From Aquila chrysaetos chrysaetos (taxonomy: Eukaryota > Chordata > Aves > Accipitriformes > Accipitridae), in assembly GCF_900496995.4 (NCBI RefSeq), contig NC_044018.1:30337825-30401824 (forward strand): a DNA stretch of 64,000 nt, read 5' to 3'. Each line of letters opens with the position of its first letter. The stretch's first letter is position 1. The notes under the pieces were generated by a model, which had not been told where the DNA came from, did not search any database, and saw only the letters and a program-made list of their open reading frames with translations. Below are positions 26,819 to 36,975 of this stretch, piece after piece. The position numbers and the translations under genes are program-made.

Positions 26819-29219
26819 TCAGCGCTGCAACGGCCGACGCACCTTCTTCCGCCTCTTGTGCTTTGCGTCGCCCTTGGGGACGGCGCCCTCGGCCCTCGGG
26901 GGAACCCCGGGGGGGGCTGCAGCCCCCGGGGGGGTGGGGGGTGGCGGGAAGGGCCCCCCGGGCATCGGTCCTGAGCTCCCCTGAAAGACTCGGGTGAAGA
27001 ATTCCTGCAGGTCGGCAGCTGAGGTGGGGCTGCCCTTGGAGGCACTCCTGCGGGGGGTAAAGTGGGTGTTCGGGGGGGGGCTCATCTGAGCTCAGAGCCC
27101 CCCCCCCGCCGTCATCCTATGTCCCCCCCTTCCCCAGGATGGGGGTCAGGCCCCTTTCCCATCACCTCTGCCGCCCGCCCGGCCCGGAGCTCCTCGAGCC
27201 AAAGGAGATGTGGTAGGGGACGCGGTGGGTGTCCGGGTTGATCCCCACGCGCTGGCAGCCGGCCCACTCTGCCGAAAGACATGTGGCCGCCGGTCACGCC
27301 GCCCCGGCAAAGGGGCGACGAGCCAGCGGCACCCCCTCCGTCCGGGGGTTCCGGGAAGCGGCACCCACCCGTGATGTCGTAGATTTTCCCGTCCATCATG
27401 GCGAAGTAGGTGATCTTCAGCCCCAGCAGGCTGGATTCGGCCCAGAAGTCGCCCTCCTCGGCGGGGTGCAGCCCGCCGCACTCGGCGCAGTAGCGGGCGC
27501 TGAGCGGGTCTCGGTCCATCTCAAACCTCCTGCAGAGAGAGCGGGGCGTTTCCGACCCCTGTGCCCCCCCTGCCCCCCAACTTTGGGACCCCCCAGGCAC
27601 GCTGGCACCGTGCCGCCGGGGATTCGGGACCTACTTGTGCTTCCCCTGGCACTTGCTGCACATCATGGTGTTCATGGCTTCCTTCAGGTCGTCCTGCAGC
27701 CGGCTCAGGAACTCGCTCATGGACCTTGTCAGCTCGCTCTCCGCCATCCGCTTGCTGGGGGGGGTGGGGGAGGGAGAAAGGGGGTCAGCCCCAGCACCCC
27801 CAAACCCTCCCCGTTCCCCAGCATCGCCCACTCACATCTCGTACTCCTTCCTCCTCTCCGGGCTGCTGACCATGTCCCAGGCCGCCCGCAGCACCTTGAA
27901 CGCTGCCTCCGCCCTCGGGTGCTCGTTCTTGTCCGGGTGGACCTGGAAAAAGCGGAAAAGCTCAGCCAGCGCCGTGTCTCAGAGTAGGGGAGGGGGGGAC
28001 GGACACCCCCTGCCCGCCCACGCACCAGCACCGCCAGCCGGCGATAGGCTTTCTTCAGCTCGGCGTCCGACGCCGTCACCTCCACGCCCAGCACCTGGAA
28101 GGGGTTCAGCTCCTCCTCGGGCACCTCCGCCATGGCCAGCAAGCGGCTTACCTCCTCCGCGCAGCCGGCGGCGGGAGCCCCCCCCGTCACCAACGGATGC
28201 CGCGTCCCCCGGCCCCCCTGTCTGACCCCCCCCCGGGCACCCAGGGGGGAGCTCGCCGTCTCTGCAGCCAGTCCCAGAGGTGCCGGCACGTCCGGCTCTC
28301 CCCGAGGAGCCCCCACGTCCTACGGAACACGGCCGCGTCCAAAAGCGCGAGGAACCGGGCCGCCCGCCGGCTCCTGCCCAACCGATCCGCGCCGGCGACC
28401 AGCGCGCCGGCGCCCACGCGCCAGCAGAGCCGCAGGCTGCCCAGGAGCAGCACGAGGAGGAGGACGAGGAGCGCGCAGAGCATCCAGAGCAGGCGAAGGA
28501 AGAACCCCGCCCCGGCCCGTAGCCACCGGGCCACCCTCAGGGAGCCGCTCCGGGCGCGCTGGGCCACCCGCCGGCCCCAGTTCCGTACGCCAGCTTGCGC
28601 TGAGCCCAGGTCGCGGCTGCCGAGGCGGCAGCAGGAGCAGAGCAGCCATCCACCGGCCTCCGCGCCCAGCCTGCGCGCCTGGGCCAGCGCTGCTGCCAGC
28701 GGACCCCGGTAGCCGGCCGGTTCCTCCGCCGGCGCCTCGGTCCAGTCCCCGCGGCTCCTCTTCCGTGCCGGTCGGTGCCGCTTGCCCACGCCGCCCTCGC
28801 GCCGTCCGCTGTCCTCCTTCTCCTTGGGGGTCGAGCGATGCCTCTGACGCCTCCGCATCCTCCGGCTCCCCTTCCCCGCGCCGTCCTCGCCGGCTCCGTC
28901 CTCCTCGCCATCCTCCTGCCCCCGGGCCGGCGGCAGCACCGGGCCGGCGGCGGCCCGGTTACGGCAAGTGAGGCTGCAGGATCCGTCCCGCCGCTCGGCC
29001 GCGGGGTTGGGGGGGGGCGGCCGGTTCCCCCCGGCAGCGGCAGGAGCACCGGGGACCCTCGGGGCTCGGGAAGGGCAGGTCGTGGTCGTCGTCGTTGTCC
29101 TCCGGGACAGTGGCCGGTGGCCGGCCACAGCTCCCGTTCCAGGCAGCGCTGTCCTCCACCGGGCGGCCGCCCCCTTCGCCATCCCCGGGGGGGTCTCCCC
29201 GATACCGGGGCTGCTCCAT
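26819..29219 (-). CDS. DNAJC14: DnaJ homolog subfamily C member 14 (ER membrane co-chaperone), two frame breaks in the large exon
   Basis: ER-membrane Hsp40 (DRIP78/Jiv) that helps receptor export and is known as a pestivirus polyprotein-processing cofactor. Coding exons (minus): 28026-29219, 27836-27942, 27635-27754, 27369-27529, 27166-27268 and 26819-27047, about 637 residues against 702 in human. Order: [11 protein letters not shown] start, basic RRQRHR segment, hydrophobic stretch [19 protein letters not shown] domain ([10 protein letters not shown]...VHPDKNEHP with the HPD triad split by an intron), then the cysteine-rich Jiv90 domain ([26 protein letters not shown]) and basic tail [12 protein letters not shown]. 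The large exon is open only if its frame changes near 29009-29017 (G9) and 28226-28234 (C9); similarity to human continues across both points in different frames. These look like homopolymer errors, since the J and Jiv domains are intact. Confidence 0.93.
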
Positions 29220-29248
29220 CCCGGCGGCCCCGCTGGTCCCCGCCGGGC

Positions 29249-29263
29249 CTAGGTGACGGCCAT
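29249..29263 (-). other. Minimal upstream ORF in DNAJC14 5' UTR
   Basis: After the acceptor that starts the exon at 29274, an ATG at 29263 opens a four-codon frame (M-A-V-T-stop), 30 nt before the main ATG at 29219. Such short upstream frames can lower or tune initiation at the main start; here that is inference only. The untranslated first exon ends at a GTGAGT donor after 29517. Confidence 0.5.
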
Positions 29264-29517
29264 ACCGCCGGGCCCTGCGAACGAGATCGGGGTCAGCGCG
29301 GCCCCGGAGACCCCCATTCTCCCCCCCCAAAACCCCAAGCCCCGGGAATCCCTCCGGACCGCGCCCCGCCGACCCCCGGCCCGGCCCCGGCTGCCCACGG
29401 GACCCCCCACCGCCCCGGGGACGCTTTGAAACGCAGCTCGGCCGCTGCCCCCCTCCGGCCCCGGCCCCGGCCCCGGCCCCGGGGCTGTCGGGGAGCCCGG
29501 GGAGGCGGAGACTCACG

Positions 29518-30053
29518 GTGCCGGTGACCGGTGCCGGCGGGGGGGGGGGTCGCCGCCGCCTCCCGCCCCCCCCCCGGGGTTCCCTCGCTCGCCTCACTTC
29601 CGCCTTCCGCCCGCCCGCCCGCCGCCACCGCCTCCCACTTCCGGGTAGGCGGGGCCTAGCGCGGGAACGTCATTCCCGCGCCCCGCCCCTTAAAGGGGCA
29701 GAGCCCCCCCTCCCCACTCCCTCCCCGTTAACCCTTTGGCCGCCCCGGGGGGGGGGGGGGGAACCGGGCGTCCTGCGCTGACCCCGTCACGTGCCCCCGC
29801 GCACAAAGCGCCTCTGTCCCGGCGGAGGGGCCCGCTGGGGGCCCCGGCGTCACCCACGGGGGTCCCGGCCCCGCGTGGGTCCCCTCCCGGCCCCGCAGCA
29901 GCGATCCGGCCCCGCCGCCCCCCCCCCCCCGGCCCCGGCCCCGGCCCCGCTCCCGGTCCCGCCCCGCACCGCCCCCGGCCCCGCTCCCGGCGGAGTCTCG
30001 GCTCCGTGGCCGGGCCGGGCCCCTCCGCGACCCCCGGGACCGGCAGCGAGCGG
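29518..30053. promoter_or_regulatory. Divergent DNAJC14/TMEM198-like promoter
   Basis: Extremely GC-rich region between DNAJC14 exon 1 (minus) and an untranslated TMEM198-like first exon whose GTGAGT donor follows 30053. It includes the near-palindrome CCCCTTAAAGGGG at 29686-29698 and many GC boxes; no TATA box was seen. Confidence 0.6.
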
Positions 30054-30194
30054 GTGAGTCCCGGGACGGGACGGGGGCGGTGGGGACCGAGCGGTTCCCC
30101 CCACCCCCGACCCCGCTCGGCCCCCCGCCCCGGCCCCCCAGCAGCTCCCAGTGCGGCAGCCCCGGGCAGCGCCGCCCCCCGCCCCGGCCCCCCA

Positions 30195-30720
30195 GCAGCT
30201 CCCAGTTCGCCAGCTCGCTGTCCCCCAGTAGCTCCCAGACCTCCCTTCCAGCGCCCCCACCTCGCTGTCTCCCAGCAGCTCCCAATGCCCCCACCTCGCT
30301 GTCCCCCAGTAGCTCCCAGTCCTCCCTCCCAATGCTCCCAATGCTCCCACCTCGCTGATCCCCAGTAGCTTGCAAAGCCCCCAGCTCGCTGTCCCCCAGT
30401 AGCTCCCAGTGCCCCCTTTCCAGTGCCCCCACCTCGCTGTCCCCCAGTAGCTCCCAGTGCCCCCTCCCAAGTGCTCCCAATGCCCCCAGCTCGCTGTCCC
30501 CCAGTAGCTCCCAGTGCCCCCTTTCCAGTGCCCCCACCTCGCTGTCCCCCAGTAGCTCCCAGTGCCCCCTCCCAATGCTCCCAGCTCGCTGTCCCCCAGT
30601 AGCTCCCAGTGCCCCCTCCCAGTACTCCCACCTCACTGTCCCCCAGTAGCTCCCAGTCCCCCCTCCCAGTGCTCCCAGTGCCCCCCACCTTGATCTCCCC
30701 CAGTAGTTCCCAGTTCCCCC
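30195..30720. repeat. Minisatellite in the 5' intron of the TMEM198-like gene
   Basis: C-rich tandem array built on a core reading CTCGCTGTCCCCCAGTAGCT followed by CCCAGTGCCCCC. Single units are about 48-57 bp, and a higher-order unit of about 105 bp is repeated around 30396-30606. Because the array is free of stops, long frames stay open on the minus strand (reading GHWELLGDSEVGAL repeatedly). They have no domain or conserved neighbour and are judged a by-product of the repeat. Confidence 0.8.
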
Positions 30721-30947
30721 ACCCAGCAGCCCCCAGCACTCCCAGCCCTCCCCACCCCGGCATCTCCCTACAGTTCCCAGTGCCCCCCCCCCCAGCACCA
30801 CTGCGAGATGTGGGTGCGGGGAGGAGGGTGCTCACCCACTGCCCACAGAGCCCGGGGAGGGGCTGGGTGCCGGGGGGGGGGGGGCGCAGCGGGGGGGCTC
30901 AGCACCCCCCCACCCCTCCCAGCCCCTGCAGCCCCCCCCCCCGGGCG

Positions 30948-32571
30948 ATGGAGCCCGGCACCCCCCCCCACGCCCCGCTGCGCCCTGGAGCCCCGGCCCC
31001 CCTACGAGCCCGTCCCTGCCGCCCTCTGCGCCCTCGGTGCCCTCTTCGGCGTCGTCTGCGGCTGCTTCGGTGAGCGCCGGCACGGCTTGGGGGGGCACGG
31101 CTGGGGGGGGCAGAGCAGGGGCTCACTTGGGGGGCACGGCAGGCATGCGGTGAGGGGCTTTGCAGGGGCATGGTGGGGGACAAGGAGAGGGGCGTTGTGG
31201 GGGGCACAGCCAGAAGGGATGGCACAGGGGATGCCGTGGGGCAAGGACACGGGGCACGGCCAGAAGGGATGGCACAGGGAACGCCGGGGGGCAAAGCCAT
31301 GGGGCAAAGCCGTGGGGCACTGCCAGGGCAGCCCCCGGTGACACCCCCGTGCCCGCACCAGGGTACCGCTGCTTCAAGGCCATCATGTTCCTCTCGGGGC
31401 TGCTCTTCGGCTCCATCGTCATCTTCCTCCTGTGCTACAAGGAGCGGGTGCTGGAGACGCAGCTGAGCCTGGAGGCCAGCGCGGGCATCGCCCTGGGCAT
31501 CGGGCTGCTCTGCGGCCTGGTCACCATGCTGCTGCGCAGCGTCGGGCTCTTCACCACCGGGCTGCTGCTGGGGCTGCTGCTGGCCACGGCCGCGCTGGTG
31601 GCGGCGGCGCCGGTGCTGCCGCCGCCGAGCCCCTGGGTGCCGGCGGGCAGCCTGCTGGGGCTCGCGTTGCTCTGCGCCCTCCTGGCGCTGCAGTGGCCGA
31701 AGGCGCTGACCGTCCTCTCCACCGCCGTCTTCGGCGCCGCCGTCGTCGTCGTCTGCGCCGACTACTTCGTGGAAGCGCTGGCGCTGGTGCTCTACGTCTA
31801 CGACCGGCTGCGGCTGGCGCCGGCGGGGCCGCTGTGCTGGCACAGCTGGGTGCTGCTGGGCGCTTGGCCGGCGCTCAGCCTCCTCGCCGTCCTGCTCCAG
31901 TGGAAGCTGACGGCCGACGGCGTCTCCCACACCGACGGTGAGTGGGGGTGCACGGAGGGGTACCCCCCCCTTCCCGCCCAGCTCGGGGGGGGGGGGGGGT
32001 GTGCCGGGCGGTGGGAGCACCCGGGGTGGGAGCGGGCAGCGGGGAGGGCGTGTGGGTGAGCGCGAGGGATGTGGGATGAAGAGGGTGAGGATGAGGAGGG
32101 GATGGCGATGGCGATGGGGACGGCCACGGGAGCAGGGATGGAGACGGCCGTGGCGACGGCGGTGCCGAAGGCAATGGGGACGGAGGTGTCACCGGGGATG
32201 GGGACGCGGGGCAGAGCTCAGCCCCCGCTCCCCGCAGTCATCCTCAGCCGGCGGCAGAAGCGGCTGCAGCTGCTGCGCATCCGGCAGAAGGAGGCCAAGC
32301 GCCGGCAGAGCCTGGCCCCTCCCGAGGGCACCTACCGCCGCAAGCCCCCCCCCGTCAAGCGCTACGCGGGTGACGTGCTGGCCCCGGTGAGTCCGCGCCC
32401 CGGCGGGGCCGTGCCGGTGGCCGCGGGGCCGCGCTGACCCCCGTGTCCCCCCAGAGCTACATCCGGAGCCTGCGGGATCGGCAGCTGGAGAGCGGGACCG
32501 CGCCGGGCCCCACCGCCGCCCCCGATGCCGACTGCGGCTCCGCCGCGCCCCCGCCCCGCCGCCGCCCCTGA
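30948..32571 (+). CDS. TMEM198B: Transmembrane protein 198-like (TMEM198B-type), multi-pass membrane protein
   Basis: TMEM198 proteins are multi-pass membrane proteins; TMEM198 has been linked to Wnt co-receptor LRP6 phosphorylation, but this paralogue's role is unknown. In human the TMEM198B copy at this position is a pseudogene. Exons: 30948-31069, 31362-31937, 32238-32386, 32455-32571, about 320 residues. Family hallmarks: [59 protein letters not shown], several further hydrophobic helices, then a basic cytoplasmic tail ([42 protein letters not shown]). From the ATG at 30948 the frame matches the rest only if the C9 run at 30961-30969 is one base shorter; total exon length is 964 nt, one over a multiple of three. 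An upstream untranslated exon ends at 30053. Confidence 0.88.
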
Positions 32572-32976
32572 GCCCCCGCGCCCCACCGACGTGCCTTGGG
32601 GGTTCCCGGACCCCCCACTCCCGCTGTGCCTTCCCCTTTAAATAGGCAAATGAGATGCCATATGCCCCGCCCCCCCGGGAGGGTGTGGCCGAGGGGAGGC
32701 GGGGCTTCAGGGCACGTGGATGTTGGGGACCCCCATGGGCTGGGGGGTCCCCTGGTGGTGGGGCGAACCCAGTGCCTCCCCCCCCCCGCCACTGCTGCCT
32801 GCCCCATAGCCTGCCCCACAGCCGCCAGCCCCATAACCTGCCCCGCCGCAGCCTGCCCCACAACCTGCCCCCATACCCGCTGCAGCCCCTCGCCAGCCCC
32901 ACGGAGGGGAGAGCCTGGGGGGCAGCCCCCACCCCAGCTCCTGCCCAGCCCCCAGCACCGGACGGGGCCCCTTAAA

Positions 32977-32982
32977 AATAAA
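32977..32982 (+). terminator. Polyadenylation signal of the TMEM198-like gene
   Basis: AATAAA about 405 bp after the stop codon at 32571. The 3' UTR before it is C-rich, with repeated CCCCATAACCTGCCCC-like blocks at about 32800-32880. Confidence 0.75.
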
Positions 32983-33236
32983 GCCCCACTTTTATTTTTG
33001 TAGGACCTACCCAAATGCTGTGCATGCACCATGGGCCCAGCCCAGCTCCCCCCTCCGCTGGGGAGGGTCCCAAAAGCCTTAACCCCACTGTGTGTGTGTG
33101 TGGGGGGGGGGTGTCTCACCCTGCCATGGGGCCTCCCCGGCCCCCCAGCCCTGCCCCGAGGACCGCGGTGGCCCCCACCCTGGGGAAGGGCCCCCCCCCG
33201 CCCACCCGTGCTGGGCTTGTACCGGGACTGCCGCAT

Positions 33237-33976
33237 TAAAGAGCATCATGGGGGGCCGGCGTGAGCCCCCCCGGTACCGCCAGACCTCGTCACCTGTGGC
33301 CGGAGGTGAGGGGGGATGCGGGTGGCGGTGGGAACCCCCTGCCCCCCCCTCCCCCAGATCCCCACCTTTGAAGAAGTAGGTCCTGCTGCTGGGGGAGGCC
33401 AGGGAGGGGGATGCCGGGGGGGGCTGCTGGCCTGCGGGTGGGAGGGGAGGCGTCAGTGCCGGGACCCCCACCGGGACGAGCCTCCCCGTGTCCGATGCCG
33501 CAGAGGGTGCCGGGGCCGGCGCAGCCGGTAGCCGTGAGGGTGGGGGTCAGAGGGTGCCCAGCCCCAGGACGTGGTCGGCCTCGGGGTCACCGCGATGCCC
33601 TGGGGCGTCCCCTCCGTCCGGCACCCTGCCCCGGCCGGTGGGTCACCAGGACCCCCCCAGACTGACCTGTGCCCACAGCCGTGGCCCCCCACAAACCCCG
33701 GGAGCCCTTACGGCCCCAGCCCTGACCCCCCAGATGCTCCAGCATCCTCCAGACCCCCTACGCCCCAGCTCAGCCCCTCAGCATGTGCTGCTGTAGCATC
33801 AGGTTGAGGGGATCCTCCACACCGCAGCATCCAGGCACCCGGCAGAGGACCCCCCACCTCGGCCGGAGGGGGCTCGGGACACCCTGACACTCGACCACCT
33901 GGCCCCGGTGATTTCGGCCGTGCCAAACTCGCCCATCGGCCGCTCCTGCAGGTGCCCGAACTGCAGCGTGCTCTTC
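33237..33976 (-). pseudogene. MMP19: Decayed matrix metalloproteinase 19 remnant
   Basis: Minus-strand fragments follow human MMP19 in order. (1) From an acceptor at 33976, LQFGHLQERPMGE matches the prodomain QYGYLQKP region and ITGA...SG matches DITEALR...SG. (2) CCGVEDPLN (about 33800) matches the cysteine-switch PRCGLEDPFN but soon meets a stop. (3) TEGTPQG (about 33620) matches TEGTYRG, and the next bases align with the zinc-site HEVGHALGLGH codons, yet reading gives DHVLGLGTL-stop, losing the zinc histidines. (4) GYR matches the segment after the active site. (5) SRTYFFKG joins DEVWRYRGG across a 72-bp intron (33294-33365), a hemopexin blade. Frames change between pieces, most of the catalytic domain is missing, and everything fits in 0.75 kb. 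The position between TMEM198B and PYM1 equals that of human MMP19. I read it as a pseudogene of the host's own gene. Confidence 0.72.
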
Positions 33977-34478
33977 CTGGGGGACGGTGGGGACCCCCCA
34001 CCCGTGGGCCCGGGCGAAACGGGGGGCCCCGTGGCACGGAGCCGGGGAGCGGAGGGGCCTGGCCGGCTGCCGGGGGTGCTCCTGCGCCAGGCAGCTCCCA
34101 GGGCAGCGGGGAGGAATCTGGCAGCTCGGCCCCTCTGCGGCATCCCAGAGTCACCCGGGAAATGGGGGGGGCACAGCCTGAGGGGGCAGCCGAAGCCAGG
34201 GAAGTGGGGACGGTCCAGCCATCCCCGGCTCCTGGGACACAAAGTGGGGTTTGTCCCACCCCACGGCTCCACTGTGGCTCCTCCACTGTGGCTGGATGGG
34301 GGGGGCAAGAGCCCCCCCGTGCCCCCATCACTGCCAGGAGGGGTCCAGCCAGCCCCTGCCCACCCCACAGCATCCCCGTCCCCCAGGCAGCAGCAGGCAG
34401 GGGATGGGTGTTGTGTCCCCCCCTCCAGGGAAAGGCAGAACCAGAACGGAGCTCCCGGCACCGGGTCACTACTGCAAT

Positions 34479-34484
34479 TTTATT
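34479..34484 (-). terminator. Polyadenylation signal of PYM1
   Basis: Minus-strand AATAAA about 370 nt downstream of the PYM1 stop at 34855. A low-complexity purine/A-rich block (34619-34648) lies in the 3' UTR between. Confidence 0.65.
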
Positions 34485-34854
34485 ATTGCATGATTTTTAA
34501 AAATAAAGGAAGAGAGAGGCTGTAACACAGAACACAAGGGGCCAGGGAAGATCGAAGGGGGGGGGGGAGAAGTCGCTGCCCCACCCTGGACGCAGCACAA
34601 CCCCGCCCCAAATAATATTAAAAAAAAAAAGAAAAAAAAAAAAAAAAGGAGCAAGGTATTCGAGAGTCGCCGGGTTTCTAACACGGATAGCTGGGAACAA
34701 CTGTTCTGAAAAAGACCCCCCACGACGGCACCCGCCCACACCGAATCCCCAGGGCTGGGCGCTTCGTCCCGGCAGCCTGCACGCTGGGGACGCTGCCCGC
34801 GCCCCCCCCCCCCTCCCCGAGTCCCCGCGCCCCCCGAACCCCCCCGCCCGCCCC

Positions 34855-36975
34855 TTACAAGTCCAGCTCCAGGTCCCGCAGTTCCTCCTCCAAGGCTTTC
34901 CTCCGCCCCAGCTTCTCCAGCTGCTCTTTCGTCGGCTGCTTTATCTCCCCCGAGTCGAGCCGCTGCTGCAGCTCCTCCACCTGCCGCAGCTTCTTCTTCA
35001 GGTTCTTGATCTTCTTGCTCTTCTCCGAGGCGGGGGCTTCCCCCTCGGCGGGGGCCCTGGTGCCGCAGGCCGGCTGCGGCGCGGCCGCCCGACTGTCCCC
35101 CGGCGGGCCCTTGTCCCCGCTGCCGCCCCCCGACAGAGAGGCCTTCTCCAGCGCCTGGATCAGTTCGTCTGTCTCCCGCTCCCCCTTCTCCTGCTGCTGC
35201 TTCCTCTTCTCTTTGCGTTTCAAGTTCCTTTTCGCCGCCTTGGACAGTCCCGTCTCGCCGCTCTCCGCCTTGCCGGGCTGCTTGCCGGGCTGTGCGGTGG
35301 CCTCCAGGCTCAGCCCCGGGGGCAGCTCGGGTTTGCTTTTGAAAAACTTCACATACTTATTCTCGTACCTGCACAGAACGAGAGCCTGTGAAGGCGCCTC
35401 TCCCCCGCCGTCCCGCCCCGGGATGGTGCTGAGGACCCCGGTGCGGCGCCAAAAAGACCCTGGCGCGGCGCTAAAAAGACCCCACTGCCAAACGCCAGGA
35501 ACGTTCGGCGCCTCCAGCAAAACCTCTGACGCGGAGCAGCCCCCGTGTCCGGCTCTCCCCCGAGGCTGGGGGGCACCTGCGGGCTCCATGCCCTCCACCA
35601 CGCGGCGGCCGAGCAGCCGCCCTCGGAACGGGTCACCCCTGCCGAGCTCCGCACCCTGGCAGACGCCGCCGCTCGGGGTCCTCCTCGCGTCCGCGGGACG
35701 GCCCGGACCCACACGGCCACCCCGAGGAGGACTGGGACGGGAGTCGATACGTACCGGTAGGCTACGGCTTATGGGATAAGGGTGAGGGGGTCGGAATTGC
35801 TCGGGCACCTGGAAAGAGACTGAGACCTCAAGACGTGACCCGGCACACGCAGCCCCGGGAGTCACGGGGCCGAGGTCCGGGGTGCCTGGGGAACGGGACG
35901 GGACGCTCCGGCAGCTCCGCTCCCCTCTCGCGGCGCGGCAGACCCCAGCCCCGGAGGGGGAGCCCCCCCTGGGGACACCCCCTTCCCCCTCAGCCGCCTG
36001 CCCCACTTACACCGGCACCTCCTCCTGGGGCACGTATCCCTCCTTCACCCGCCGCTGCTTCCGCCAGGTGCCGTCGGGGCGCTGCGTGGAGGCGATGTAC
36101 TTCCCTGCGAGGCCAAGGCGCTGTCGGCTGGCGGCCTCGGGGCACCCCACGCACCCCATGGGGGCCCCAGGACACCCCACAGGGACCCCAGGACCCCACG
36201 GGGGCCCCAGGAGATCCCAAAGGACATACCATGGGGGACCCAAGACCCCATGGGGGCCCCAGGAGGCCCCACAGGGACCCCAGGATGCCCCAGAGGACAC
36301 ACCATGGAGGCCTCAAGACACTCCACACACCCCACAGGGGCCCCAGGACCCCATGGGGGTCCCAGGACACCCCACAGGACACCCCATGGGGGCCCCAGAA
36401 CACCCCCCACACCCCACAGGGACCCCAAAACACCCCACAGGACACCGTATGGGGGCCCCAGGACACCCCCCACAGGGACCCCAAGACCCCCCACACACCC
36501 CACGGGGGTCCCAGGACACCCCATGGGTGTCCCCCCCGCCCCAAGACTAGGATGGGGACAGCCGGTCATCACAGACAGCGGGGTGGGGGGGATGAGGTGG
36601 GCCCAGCCCCACAGAGACTGGGGAGGTGGGACCTGCCCCATAGCGACCAGGAAGGTGGGGACACACGCACACAAACAGGACCCCAGAGAGACCGGGGAGG
36701 GCGGCTCCCAGCCCCATAGAGATGGGGCCGCGGCCCAGGCCTACAGCGGGAGGGGAACCCCCGCCCCCCGCCATAGGGGCAGGGAACGGGACCTGCCCCA
36801 CAGAGATCGGGGAGAGAGCCGGCCCCACAGGGACCGGGGCTGAGTCCCGCCCTATAGATCCGGGGGAAACAACAACCCCACGGGGGCCGGGCCCGACCCC
36901 CCGGGAACCTCCCGCCCCACAGCGCCGGGCCGGGCCTCACTCACCGGTCTCGTCAGTCACATAGGGAGTCGCCAT
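34855..36975 (-). CDS. PYM1: Partner of Y14 and Mago (exon-junction complex recycling factor)
   Basis: PYM1 (WIBG) binds the MAGOH-Y14 heterodimer and ribosomes and strips exon-junction complexes from translated mRNA in the cytoplasm. Three coding exons: 36945-36975, 36011-36104 and 34855-35368, 212 residues (human 204), phases 1 and 2 intact. The N-terminal Mago-Y14 binding part [11 protein letters not shown] and [20 protein letters not shown] is almost invariant; [15 protein letters not shown] follows. Then come a basic segment ([19 protein letters not shown]) and a C-terminal coiled coil with [20 protein letters not shown], ending LRDLELDL. Intron 1 carries a minisatellite. It is head-to-head with DGKA; the ATG at 36975 is 20-odd bases inside the divergent CpG-rich gap. 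Confidence 0.96.
36130..36545. repeat. Minisatellite in PYM1 intron 1
   Basis: Tandem array of CCCCAGGACACCCCACAGGG-type units alternating with GGGACCCCATGGGGGCCC-type units, roughly 28-45 bp each and imperfect. The lack of stops gives spurious long frames on both strands. It lies wholly inside the intron. Confidence 0.85.

Noticed and set aside
28130-28260. A micro-intron in DNAJC14 to explain the frame change near 28230
   Set aside because: No pyrimidine-rich acceptor or usable spacing is present, and the human protein continues across the point without a gap; a homopolymer indel fits better.
29690-30835. Minus-strand frames of 357-381 codons with WELLGDSE repeats
   Set aside because: They follow the minisatellite period, are open in more than one frame at once, lack domains and have no splice or start context.
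32000-32220. GAGGATGAGGAGGGGATGGCGATGG repeats as a coding segment of the TMEM198-like gene
   Set aside because: It lies between a GTGAGT donor (after 31937) and an acceptor (before 32238); the spliced product matches TMEM198 without it.
34855-36006. Single 383-codon minus-strand PYM1 frame without splicing
   Set aside because: The frame happens to stay open through the intron; the acceptor at 35368 and matching phase with 36011-36104 give the normal 212-residue protein.
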